This document shows positions 1 through 6,549 of a DNA stretch of 25,313 bases, in pieces. Within the stretch, counting starts at the first letter, position 1, and the number at the start of each line of letters is the position of its first letter. The DNA is taken from the NCBI GenBank assembly GCA_023150835.1, contig JAKLKB010000102.1, positions 1-25,313 on the forward strand. Reading direction: 5' to 3'. This DNA is from Myxococcota bacterium (lineage in GTDB: Bacteria; Myxococcota_C; UBA6777). Position numbers and translations under genes: made by a program. The notes below the pieces were generated by a model. That model was not told where the DNA came from. It was given only the letters and a program-made list of their open reading frames with translations, and ran no database searches.

Positions 1-158
1 CGGGTAGCGTCTGCGTCTCGTGCATACAGCGTGCGTCACGAAAAAACAACATCCCCGCTGCTTCCGACTTTCGCTCCCTCCCCTGTTCACGGGGGAGGGC
101 TGGGGTGGGGGGCCAACAAGCGCTTAACCTAACGCCTATGCCCCCCTGCCCCCTCAGA
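1..158. other. Intergenic segment with G-rich hairpin repeat
   Basis: No gene is visible here. It lies downstream of the minus-strand Rpn gene. Bases 76-83 (CCCTCCCC) pair with 92-99 (GGGGAGGG) to form a hairpin, followed on the plus strand by further G runs to about base 112. The runs GGGGG, GGG, GGGG and GGGGGG are separated by 1-2 bases, which fits the G-quadruplex pattern. There is no T tract, so a classical terminator is not supported. A related G-rich string recurs near 1430-1447, which suggests a dispersed intergenic repeat. Confidence 0.5.
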
Positions 159-1175
159 TCAGCCTTCTTCTTTCGTCGCTGTGGGTTCTCCCACCGCCTG
201 CGCTTGCAGCTTCGCAATCGCTTCCGCTGATAAACCCGTCACTTTCGCGATATCCTCCATCCTCAGACCCATCTCCATCAGCCGCAACGCCATCTCACGC
301 TTTTCTTCTTCTCGACCCTGCTGCAAACCCTGCTGCAAACCCTGCTGCAAGGCTTGTTGTTTCACATAATCGATCAAGGGATTTTGTTCCAACCAGCTCA
401 TCTTAATCTCCTCCAAGATTTCCGACATCGCAAAGACACGCGCAAAAAAGAACGCCGCCATCGCCAACAGATCTTGCTTGCGATCTTCTTGCGCCTCACT
501 CTCCATAATGGCCTCTGCAAGCCGTTTGATAAAGGGTTTTTTCGCACCTTTCATCAACGCCGCAAAAGGCAGCAGGTACGTTGGCGCTTGTTTTGCGAAC
601 GCCTCCGCATCATATCCCCCCGGCAACCACACCTCTCTCCATCGCACCGAAGCGTGCAACTCCCCCTGCAACACCATCGTTTCCTCGCATCTTCGCTGCC
701 ATGCACCCTCCGGCCAGTACGACGGCGCATCCACACCCACCTGCCAAACGATGTGCATCACGGGTAACTCTTCCTTCTCATACAATCCCCAACCATACAT
801 CCCCAAACGCCGACCCATCCGAGGATTGTACGACGATTCAAACTCCAGATGCACCAAAAAGCTCTCTTCCTCCCCATCCTTCTGCGTCTTCACCCGATAC
901 ACTCGATCCGTCAAACGATGCGTCATCTCCACTTCCCCGCCCACCGCTTCACACGACGCGATCCCCTCGATACCCCCCAGATATCCCACAAGCTCCGCAC
1001 CATACGCATCCGCCAGCCGCTTCATCATCTCGTCGAATGGTGTCCGCTCTTTCTTCTTCTCCTCCTCCCCGCTCTTTCCGGCTTCTCCAACCTCGCTTTC
1101 TTCACCCTCTCCCATCTCTCCAACTTCTCTGGCTTCGGCATTCTCGACTCGCCTTCTGCTTTTTCTTTCCTTCAT
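159..1175 (-). CDS. Rpn-family recombination-promoting nuclease / putative transposase (PD-(D/E)XK)
   Basis: A 338-aa protein of the Rpn / PD-(D/E)XK putative-transposase family, whose members are thought to nick DNA and promote RecA-independent recombination. The nuclease core is visible as a TDRVYRV strand (Asp90) followed by LVHLEFES (Glu111, Glu113); many relatives have Gln or Lys at the last position, so Glu113 is atypical. The N-terminus (residues about 10-45) is a low-complexity Glu/Lys/Gly stretch. The C-terminus carries the family's hallmark LQQG repeats followed by a helix-turn-helix-like tail (MEDIAKVTGLSAEAIAKL). I chose the ATG at 1175 because GGAGGA lies six bases upstream; an in-frame ATG at 1262 lacks this. 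The gene appears to be an independent unit, separated from the SUMF-like gene by 287 bp of hairpin-rich DNA. Family assignment is good; activity is unknown. Confidence 0.8.
   Translation of the reverse strand: MKERKSRRRVENAEAREVGEMGEGEESEVGEAGKSGEEEKKKERTPFDEMMKRLADAYGAELVGYLGGIEGIASCEAVGGEVEMTHRLTDRVYRVKTQKDGEEESFLVHLEFESSYNPRMGRRLGMYGWGLYEKEELPVMHIVWQVGVDAPSYWPEGAWQRRCEETMVLQGELHASVRWREVWLPGGYDAEAFAKQAPTYLLPFAALMKGAKKPFIKRLAEAIMESEAQEDRKQDLLAMAAFFFARVFAMSEILEEIKMSWLEQNPLIDYVKQQALQQGLQQGLQQGREEEKREMALRLMEMGLRMEDIAKVTGLSAEAIAKLQAQAVGEPTATKEEG
316..351. repeat. 12-bp tandem repeat (3 copies) within the Rpn gene
   Basis: Three consecutive copies of CCCTGCTGCAAA (the last ends in G) at 316-327, 328-339 and 340-351. 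They encode the LQQG repeats. Such length-variable Gln-rich repeats are typical of the C-terminal part of this nuclease family. Confidence 0.9.
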
Positions 1176-1462
1176 CCTCACTCCTCCATCCGCAAAAAAG
1201 AAAACCCCTTGGGCACTCCATCGCAAAAATGACGGACACAACGGGCTTTCCGCCTCATCCATCGTTCATACGCACCGCTGTTCCTCACCGCGTCGCTTTG
1301 CGCCCCCCCTCTCCGTGCGGTCGCGAACGAAGGTTCGCTGCGCAGAGAGGGGACAGACACACCCGATACTCCCGCGTGCTTCGGCTCCCCTCGCCCCACA
1401 ACGCAGCATGGCGAAGTGCCCGTGGTGAGAGGGGCTGGGGGTGAGGGCTCCCTCCTCACAAA
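1176..1462. other. Intergenic region with two large hairpins
   Basis: This 287-bp gap separates the SUMF-like gene from the Rpn gene. It holds a nested hairpin at 1306-1352: an outer CCCCTCTC...GAGAGGGG stem and a perfect inner GCGAAC/GTTCGC stem with a four-base loop. A second stem joins 1386-1398 to 1421-1433. It is followed by GGGGCTGGGGGTGAGGG, which resembles the G-rich string near base 91. I read this as dispersed palindromic repeat DNA. It could also end transcription, but no T tract is present on either strand. Rpn's ribosome-binding site sits at 1182-1187. Confidence 0.55.
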
Positions 1463-2488
1463 CTACAAGCCCGACCTGACGACACGGAAGCCGATGTAGT
1501 CTTCGCGGTCCGTCGGCGGGCTGCAGCCACGCGACACCGCCCGCAAGGAGGGGCTGCCACCCCGTAGCATGCGGTCTGTGCTTGTAGCTGCTCCAACTGG
1601 GTTCGTAGCTGCTTGGGCCCGATAGTCATCGTACCAGTCATAGCACCACTCCCACACATTCCCTAGCGTATCGTGTAGCCCCCACGCGTTCGCTTGCATT
1701 TGTCCCACAGCGTGCGTTGTAAAGTCGCTGTTCTCACCGTACCATGCGATCTGGTCCAACTCCCCGTAGCGCGGCGTTGTCGCACCCGCACGACAAGCGT
1801 ATTCCCACTCTGCTTCCGTCGGTAATCTCCAGCCCTTACACCCGACGTAATCGCTGCCTTTGTTTCCCACTCCCTCCATCTCTTCGCCTGTTTCCACAAA
1901 ACAAGCGGGCAATCCCTCCAGCGCAGACAGCTTGTTCGCAAAAGCCGCTGCATCGTACCAACCCACAGACTCCACAGGCGCAGAAAACCCTGCTCGTTTG
2001 AAATGCGATGGATTATGGCCCGTGATCGTATGGTATTGGCCCTGTGTGACGGGCGTTTCGCCCATCCAAAATCCCCGTGTGATCGTCACTTCGTGTTGCG
2101 GTTTTTCGGTGTCATTGGCCTCCGAATCATCGGCTCCTGCGCCCATCCAAAAAGTTCCCGCTGGAATCCAGCGCATCCGCATCCCTGCCACAAACGCCAC
2201 TTCTCGCGCTTCTCCCGCCACCTTACCCTCTTCCCATGCGTATCTCGACCAGCACCCCACCAGCCTCTCATACCCCGTCACTTCGCCACTTCGGTGTTTC
2301 TCCCACCATCCATACAACGGGCGGCGCATCGACTCTCCCCAACCCTTCGTATGTTGCGCCACATACAACACACACATCTCTCGCTCCGATGCCTCTAATC
2401 CCTCCAATATCCGGCATATCCCCAACCACCCCGCCTCGCTCTCTCCCTTCACCAACCACCCTCGAATCTCTGCCAATCCACCGCTCAT
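1463..2488 (-). CDS. Formylglycine-generating-enzyme (SUMF1)-fold protein, probably not catalytic as FGE
   Basis: A 341-aa protein. From about residue 105 it shows the SUMF1/FGE fold: MRWIPAGTFWMG, then ETPVTQGQY, GWRLPTEAEWEYACRAG, GNVWEWCYDWY and a terminal GFRVVRSG. The N-terminal 100 residues are Trp- and Glu-rich and match nothing I recognise. True formylglycine-generating enzymes use a Cys pair in the last core motif. Here that region is RMLRGGSPSLRAVSRGCSPP: the usual GGSW reads GGSP and the CxxxxC pair is absent, so sulfatase activation is unlikely. The ATG at 2488 is preceded by AAGGA seven bases upstream. A longer in-frame start at 2623 would overlap the end of oleBC and has no such site. 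It lies 98 bp after oleBC on the same strand, so co-transcription is possible but unproven. Confidence 0.82.
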   Translation of the reverse strand: MSGGLAEIRGWLVKGESEAGWLGICRILEGLEASEREMCVLYVAQHTKGWGESMRRPLYGWWEKHRSGEVTGYERLVGCWSRYAWEEGKVAGEAREVAFVAGMRMRWIPAGTFWMGAGADDSEANDTEKPQHEVTITRGFWMGETPVTQGQYHTITGHNPSHFKRAGFSAPVESVGWYDAAAFANKLSALEGLPACFVETGEEMEGVGNKGSDYVGCKGWRLPTEAEWEYACRAGATTPRYGELDQIAWYGENSDFTTHAVGQMQANAWGLHDTLGNVWEWCYDWYDDYRAQAATNPVGAATSTDRMLRGGSPSLRAVSRGCSPPTDREDYIGFRVVRSGL

Positions 2489-2586
2489 CCAAACATCCTT
2501 CTTTTCGCCTGTTGCGCCCTCTGCATGATGCCCACGTTTTGTACCCCTACAAGCGGGGGGAGTGAGGGGCCTTTGCGAGCACACTT

Positions 2587-5196
2587 CTACTCGACCCAAG
2601 GGCCAAGGAGTGTGTGCGCCCATGCGGTGAGTTTTTCGTGGAAGATCTTGGAGTTGTGTCGAACATCGACGGGGAAAGAGCGGTGGGGCAAGAAATGCAC
2701 GATGGGTTGGGTGATATCGTAAGATTGCGCGAGGGTGCGGAGTTCGGATTCAAGGGCTTTCCAGCGTTCGTCTTGGGTGTCTTTGGGATCGAGGGGTTCG
2801 ATGCAGATCGCGGGAGTCTGGTTTGGGCGCGCTCCGAGTCCCACCAAAGCCGCACGATGCACCTTGGGATGGGTTTGAAAGATCGATTCGCAAGGAACGG
2901 TGAACATTGGGCCTTTGGCGGTTTCGAGGCGTTGTGACTTGCGCCCACAGAACCACACGCGCCCTTGTTCATCAAGCCACCCAAGATCGCCCATGCGATG
3001 CCATATCTCCGAACCTTCGTGGATCTTTGCCAGCGCGGTCCCTTTTTCGTTGTGCAAGTAAGCGTGTGTCACCATCGGGCCTTTGACGGCGATCTCCCCG
3101 ATCTGCCCTGTCGGTAGGACAAGATCGTCTGACCACTTGGGGATGGCTTCGTCGCGTATCGCGATGATCCGCAGCGTGACATCCACACAAGGATGCCCCA
3201 CGCAAACGCCCTTGCCTTGGTCGGTGGCGAAGCGCGTTTCTTGGAGCGTGGTTTGACTGCCGAGGGTACAAAGCGGCATGGCTTCGGTGGCTCCGTAGCC
3301 CGGGAAGATCTCGACACCTTCGGCAAGCATGGGTTGTAACGCAACCAACAAGCTCGGAGGCATCGGTGCTCCCGCAGAGATCACACGTCGAAGACTCGGA
3401 AGCTGGGTGGGCTGGGATCGTGCATAACGCGCCAAGACACGCAACAGCGCGGGAGATCCGAAGAGATTGGTGATCGATTGTTCTTGGATGGCTTGGATGA
3501 TCTTGCGCGCATCGGCCTTGGCAGGGCGTGAAGCATCCATCTCTGGGATGTATGCGCTCATCCCAAGGGCAGGCGCAAACAACGCAAACAGCGGAAAGGT
3601 GCAAAGATCCCGTTCGCTCGGCTGGATGTGATAGGTCTCGCGGATGGTTTTGATCTGCGCTTGGAAGTGACGGTGCGTATACACGGCCCCTTTGGGGATG
3701 CCCGTGCTTCCGCTGGTAAAAAGGATCGCTGCTGTTTCAAACGGTGCAGGAGCGTGAAGCATCGGCCCACCGCCCTGCCCTGCCAACATCACTTCGTCCA
3801 ACGTGTCGCCCACACGACCCACACGACGGCCCACATACACAAAGTGATGGATTGTTTCTTTGGCCCATCCAAGCGCGATCCGCGCAGCATGGGCCTTTGG
3901 GATACCGATAAACCCCTCTGGACGGGCATCGCCCAAACACGCTTTGAGCGATCGCAGACCCATGCCCGGGTCCACCACCACAGGCACCAAACCTGCCTTA
4001 AACATCGCAAAGACCAGTGAGAAAAATTCGAGGCTGGGCGGCACCATCAACACCGTCCGCATCCCGGGCTGAAACCCCAAACGCCGAAGCCCTCGGGCTT
4101 GTTGATCGCTGATCGCGTCCAGTTCTGCATAAGACCAACGCGCATAACGGATCGAACCACCCGCCTCACGGCCTTGAGGCATCGCCACCGCCAAGAGGTC
4201 GGGATGTTCTTTGGCGATCTGCACCAACGCAGCGGCGATATTGCGATGATCGTGCAAGGAGTTTTCTTGGGGAGGTCGGGTTGTACTTTGTGCGGTCTTT
4301 GGTTTGGACGTATTGTGTAGGCAAAACGACTGGATCGCAGCGCAGATGGCGTCGGGTTCGTCTTCGAGGACGTAATGTCCCGCATCAGGAAAGCGCAAGA
4401 TCTCGGCGTGTGGGGCTTTTTCGCGCCATGCACTCAAGAACACATCATCGAAGATAAAGTCCCGCGATCCCCAACAGATCAGCAACGGAAGATGCGCCAG
4501 ACGAGGCAAGGTGTCTTCGACCTGTTTGACGATGGGATAGGCAGGATCGATCGGATACAGCGGGATATCTTGGACAAAGCGCAAGATCCCCCGTCGCTCG
4601 CCCCACGAACCATACGGCCCAAGGTACATCGCCGCAACTTCCGCAGGCATCGGTTGTTTCGCGACGCAGCGCGCCACCGCTCCCCGCGCAAAGGCATTAA
4701 GACCGCGCACCAACAACGCCCCAAGAGGCGTCCGTGTCAGCCGAAGCTCCCATGGAAAGGGCTTCATCGCAGGCAACAAAAAGGCGGAGGTATTCATCAA
4801 AGCAATGCGCTTGATCCGCGAAGGATCGCACACAACATACCCCATCCCGATCATGCCGCCCCAATCATGCGCGATCAACGTGATCTCTTTGGTCACGCCA
4901 AGATGCCCAAGCAAGGCTTCGAGATCGTCGATGCGCTGTTCGAGCGTGTGGCGATAACGCCGATCATCAGGCTTTTCCGAAAGTCCACATCCGATATGAT
5001 CGGGGACGATCACCCGATACGCCCCTCGCATCGCTTGAACCAAGGTACGAAAATAAAAAGACCAACTCGGGTTTCCATGCACCATCACAACAGGCGGGCC
5101 GTCACCTTCGTCGAGATAGTGCATCCGCACGCCGCTTGGAAGAGTGAAAAAATGGCTTTCAAAAGGATAAAGACCGCGATCCACAACAAATGTCAT
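2587..5196 (-). CDS. oleBC: OleBC fusion: beta-lactone decarboxylase (OleB) plus beta-lactone synthetase (OleC)
   Basis: An 869-aa two-domain enzyme for the last steps of head-to-head olefin synthesis. Residues about 1-295 are an alpha/beta hydrolase of the haloalkane-dehalogenase type: HGNPSW at 40-45, nucleophile Asp111 in HDWGG, acid Asp246 in GSRDF and His274 in DAGHYVLEDEP. This is the OleB signature. A Ser/Thr/Pro-rich linker (about 296-318) leads to an acyl-CoA-synthetase-like domain with the P-loop LFTSGSTGIPKG (492-503), PGYGATEAMPL and a terminal HNSKIFHEKL with Lys850, as in OleC. OleC converts a beta-hydroxy acid into a beta-lactone, and OleB removes CO2 to leave the alkene. The ATG at 5196 overlaps the oleA stop (ATGA) and has GGGAG five bases upstream; an in-frame ATG at 5223 is less likely. 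OleB-OleC fusions are best known from actinobacteria, so the fusion beside a myxobacterial-type pfa operon is noteworthy. Confidence 0.92.
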   Translation of the reverse strand: MTFVVDRGLYPFESHFFTLPSGVRMHYLDEGDGPPVVMVHGNPSWSFYFRTLVQAMRGAYRVIVPDHIGCGLSEKPDDRRYRHTLEQRIDDLEALLGHLGVTKEITLIAHDWGGMIGMGYVVCDPSRIKRIALMNTSAFLLPAMKPFPWELRLTRTPLGALLVRGLNAFARGAVARCVAKQPMPAEVAAMYLGPYGSWGERRGILRFVQDIPLYPIDPAYPIVKQVEDTLPRLAHLPLLICWGSRDFIFDDVFLSAWREKAPHAEILRFPDAGHYVLEDEPDAICAAIQSFCLHNTSKPKTAQSTTRPPQENSLHDHRNIAAALVQIAKEHPDLLAVAMPQGREAGGSIRYARWSYAELDAISDQQARGLRRLGFQPGMRTVLMVPPSLEFFSLVFAMFKAGLVPVVVDPGMGLRSLKACLGDARPEGFIGIPKAHAARIALGWAKETIHHFVYVGRRVGRVGDTLDEVMLAGQGGGPMLHAPAPFETAAILFTSGSTGIPKGAVYTHRHFQAQIKTIRETYHIQPSERDLCTFPLFALFAPALGMSAYIPEMDASRPAKADARKIIQAIQEQSITNLFGSPALLRVLARYARSQPTQLPSLRRVISAGAPMPPSLLVALQPMLAEGVEIFPGYGATEAMPLCTLGSQTTLQETRFATDQGKGVCVGHPCVDVTLRIIAIRDEAIPKWSDDLVLPTGQIGEIAVKGPMVTHAYLHNEKGTALAKIHEGSEIWHRMGDLGWLDEQGRVWFCGRKSQRLETAKGPMFTVPCESIFQTHPKVHRAALVGLGARPNQTPAICIEPLDPKDTQDERWKALESELRTLAQSYDITQPIVHFLPHRSFPVDVRHNSKIFHEKLTAWAHTLLGPWVE

Positions 5197-5206
5197 GCCC
5201 ACTCCC
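5193..5206 (-). promoter_or_regulatory. Coupled oleA stop / oleBC start with Shine-Dalgarno
   Basis: On the minus strand the oleA TGA (5195-5193) overlaps the oleBC ATG (5196-5194) as ATGA. GGGAG at 5206-5202 lies five bases before the ATG. This decides the oleBC start and implies translational coupling of the two enzymes. Confidence 0.8.
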
Positions 5207-6257
5207 ATGCTTGCATCATGCAATTCAATCCGCTACCGATCCCCAAGAAACCAACCCGATGACCCGCTTGAAGAAAGCCCTGTTCCCACGCAATCGCCGC
5301 AGTGATCGGCAAAGCGACGCTTCCTGTATTCCCAAGATACGGATAACTCACAAAGTCTCGCGAAGCATCGATCTGCAAAGCACGCAAGATCTCGCGCTGA
5401 TGCGCTCCCCCAACTTGGTGACAGATCACCCGATCGATCGATTCGGGCCGCCATTGGGCCTCCGCAAGAAACCGCTCCCATGTGTGCATCCCCAAGGCCA
5501 CGCCATTCTTCAATACCCCCACCGCATCGGTACGAGCGTACTGCTGCAAGCCAAAAGGCGTGCCATCGCTTTCCACGCCCCATCGACACAGATCATGCAG
5601 GTGCGGCGCAGAAAGGCACGTCGCACTGTGCAGCCGAGGGCGCGCATAATGATGAAACGAACCATCCGACAAGATCAGCGCGATCGCCCCCGAACCACCC
5701 GTCAACGTCGCGAGCGACTGCATCCAACGCTCGCGATTGTTCGGCTGTTGGCGTAGTTCCGCGATCGTCTGTTCGTTGATCTCGCGGGCCGACTCACACG
5801 ACACCACCATCCCACAGCGGATCTGCCCAAGCGCGATGCGGTTGGCGATATCCAAAAGGCCGTTGAGTACGCCAAGACAAGCATTCGAGATATCGTACAC
5901 CATCGCATCCTCAGAAAGGCCGATCCCTGCGGCGATCTTGCACGCTGTTGCGGGTTCGAACTGCTCCCGACAAACACCGCCATACACCAACGCCCCCAAC
6001 GCTTGGGCCGGAATCCCCGATCCTTGTAGAGCCTTCCGCGCTGCACGCAACGCCCCTTCCGACAAAGCAGAGCCCTTTTCCCACCAGCGCCGCTCACGGA
6101 TCCCTGCCAGTCCCTCCAACTGCCCCATCGGAAGCCGCAGCGCCTGATACACCGACGCAAGCTGATCTTCCAACGCAGCCGAAGTGACAACCACAGGTGG
6201 AAGCTCATAACCCACAGCCTCCAAAAAAATGGATCGCGTATAACGCATCGACACCAT
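5193..6257 (-). CDS. oleA: OleA-type thiolase: non-decarboxylative acyl-acyl condensing enzyme
   Basis: A 354-aa thiolase-superfamily protein. It keeps the catalytic set of OleA: Cys127 in NACLGVLNG, His280 in ICHQVGGAHQ and Asn310 in YLGNTGSVALP. Glu101 (REQFEPATA) sits where OleA has the glutamate that reaches the active site of the partner subunit. OleA joins two fatty acyl thioesters head to head to give a beta-keto acid, unlike FabH, which uses malonyl-ACP. The adjoining oleBC, overlapping by 4 nt, strongly supports OleA over FabH. Two starts are possible, ATG at 6257 or at 6248; the latter has AAGGG better spaced, and the difference is three residues. The gene follows pfa3 after 292 bp that hold a MITE-like element ending 14 bp upstream of the ATG. 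OleA's acyl donors could therefore come from the Pfa synthase, but this is inference from position. Confidence 0.9.
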   Translation of the reverse strand: MVSMRYTRSIFLEAVGYELPPVVVTSAALEDQLASVYQALRLPMGQLEGLAGIRERRWWEKGSALSEGALRAARKALQGSGIPAQALGALVYGGVCREQFEPATACKIAAGIGLSEDAMVYDISNACLGVLNGLLDIANRIALGQIRCGMVVSCESAREINEQTIAELRQQPNNRERWMQSLATLTGGSGAIALILSDGSFHHYARPRLHSATCLSAPHLHDLCRWGVESDGTPFGLQQYARTDAVGVLKNGVALGMHTWERFLAEAQWRPESIDRVICHQVGGAHQREILRALQIDASRDFVSYPYLGNTGSVALPITAAIAWEQGFLQAGHRVGFLGIGSGLNCMMQAWEWA

Positions 6258-6271
6258 CCCTTCTCTCTATA

Positions 6272-6436
6272 GGAGTTACGCAGTTGCCAAAAAAACCCGT
6301 GTTCGCAGTGTTTCAAGCGACAGAGTCGTTGTGTTGAAAAGCCTGCGATCTCTTCGCCAACACGGGGTCAAGGGGGCCGAGACCCCTTGCGGGGTGTGGG
6401 GTGGAACCCCACAAAACCGAACCAACTGCGTCATAC
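6272..6436 (+). mobile_element. 165-bp MITE-like palindromic element, copy A (between pfa3 and oleA)
   Basis: Non-coding element with imperfect terminal inverted repeats (GTTACGCAGTTG at 6275-6286, CAACTGCGTCATAC at the right end). Internal hairpins are CAAGGGG/CCCCTTG (6369-6375 / 6383-6389) and GTGGGGT-gga-ACCCCAC (6396-6412). It shares CAAAAAAACCCGTGTTCGC and GGGGTGTGGGGTG with copy D on the opposite strand, and both are 165 bp long. No transposase is encoded, so it would be mobilised in trans by an unidentified element. Confidence 0.8.
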
Positions 6437-6549
6437 GATACCTGAGAGCAGTCCTGCGATTGGGCAGCCACAGGGGGCTGCCCCTACTTATGCGGCACAC
6501 CAAACAGGCAGATTTCGTATAACCCAATCATCTTTTTGAACAGTTTACG
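6437..6549. repeat. Short intergenic hairpin repeat downstream of pfa3
   Basis: GGGCAGCC (6462-6469) pairs perfectly with GGCTGCCC (6476-6483) across a six-base loop. There is no T tract in the direction of pfa3 transcription, so intrinsic termination is not supported and read-through into oleA remains possible. The rest of the segment holds nothing I recognise. Confidence 0.5.

Noticed and set aside
2489-2623. A longer N-terminus for the SUMF-like protein from 2623
   Set aside because: It would run back into the oleBC coding end, has no Shine-Dalgarno, and the extra residues look like translated intergenic DNA.
6462-6483. Intrinsic terminator after pfa3
   Set aside because: The stem is good, but no T-rich tract follows on the minus strand, and similar GC hairpins recur elsewhere in this window as repeats.
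6276-6527. Minus-strand open frame of 83 codons between pfa3 and oleA
   Set aside because: It is almost wholly made of MITE-like copy A and the hairpin repeat, has no family motif and no convincing ribosome-binding site.
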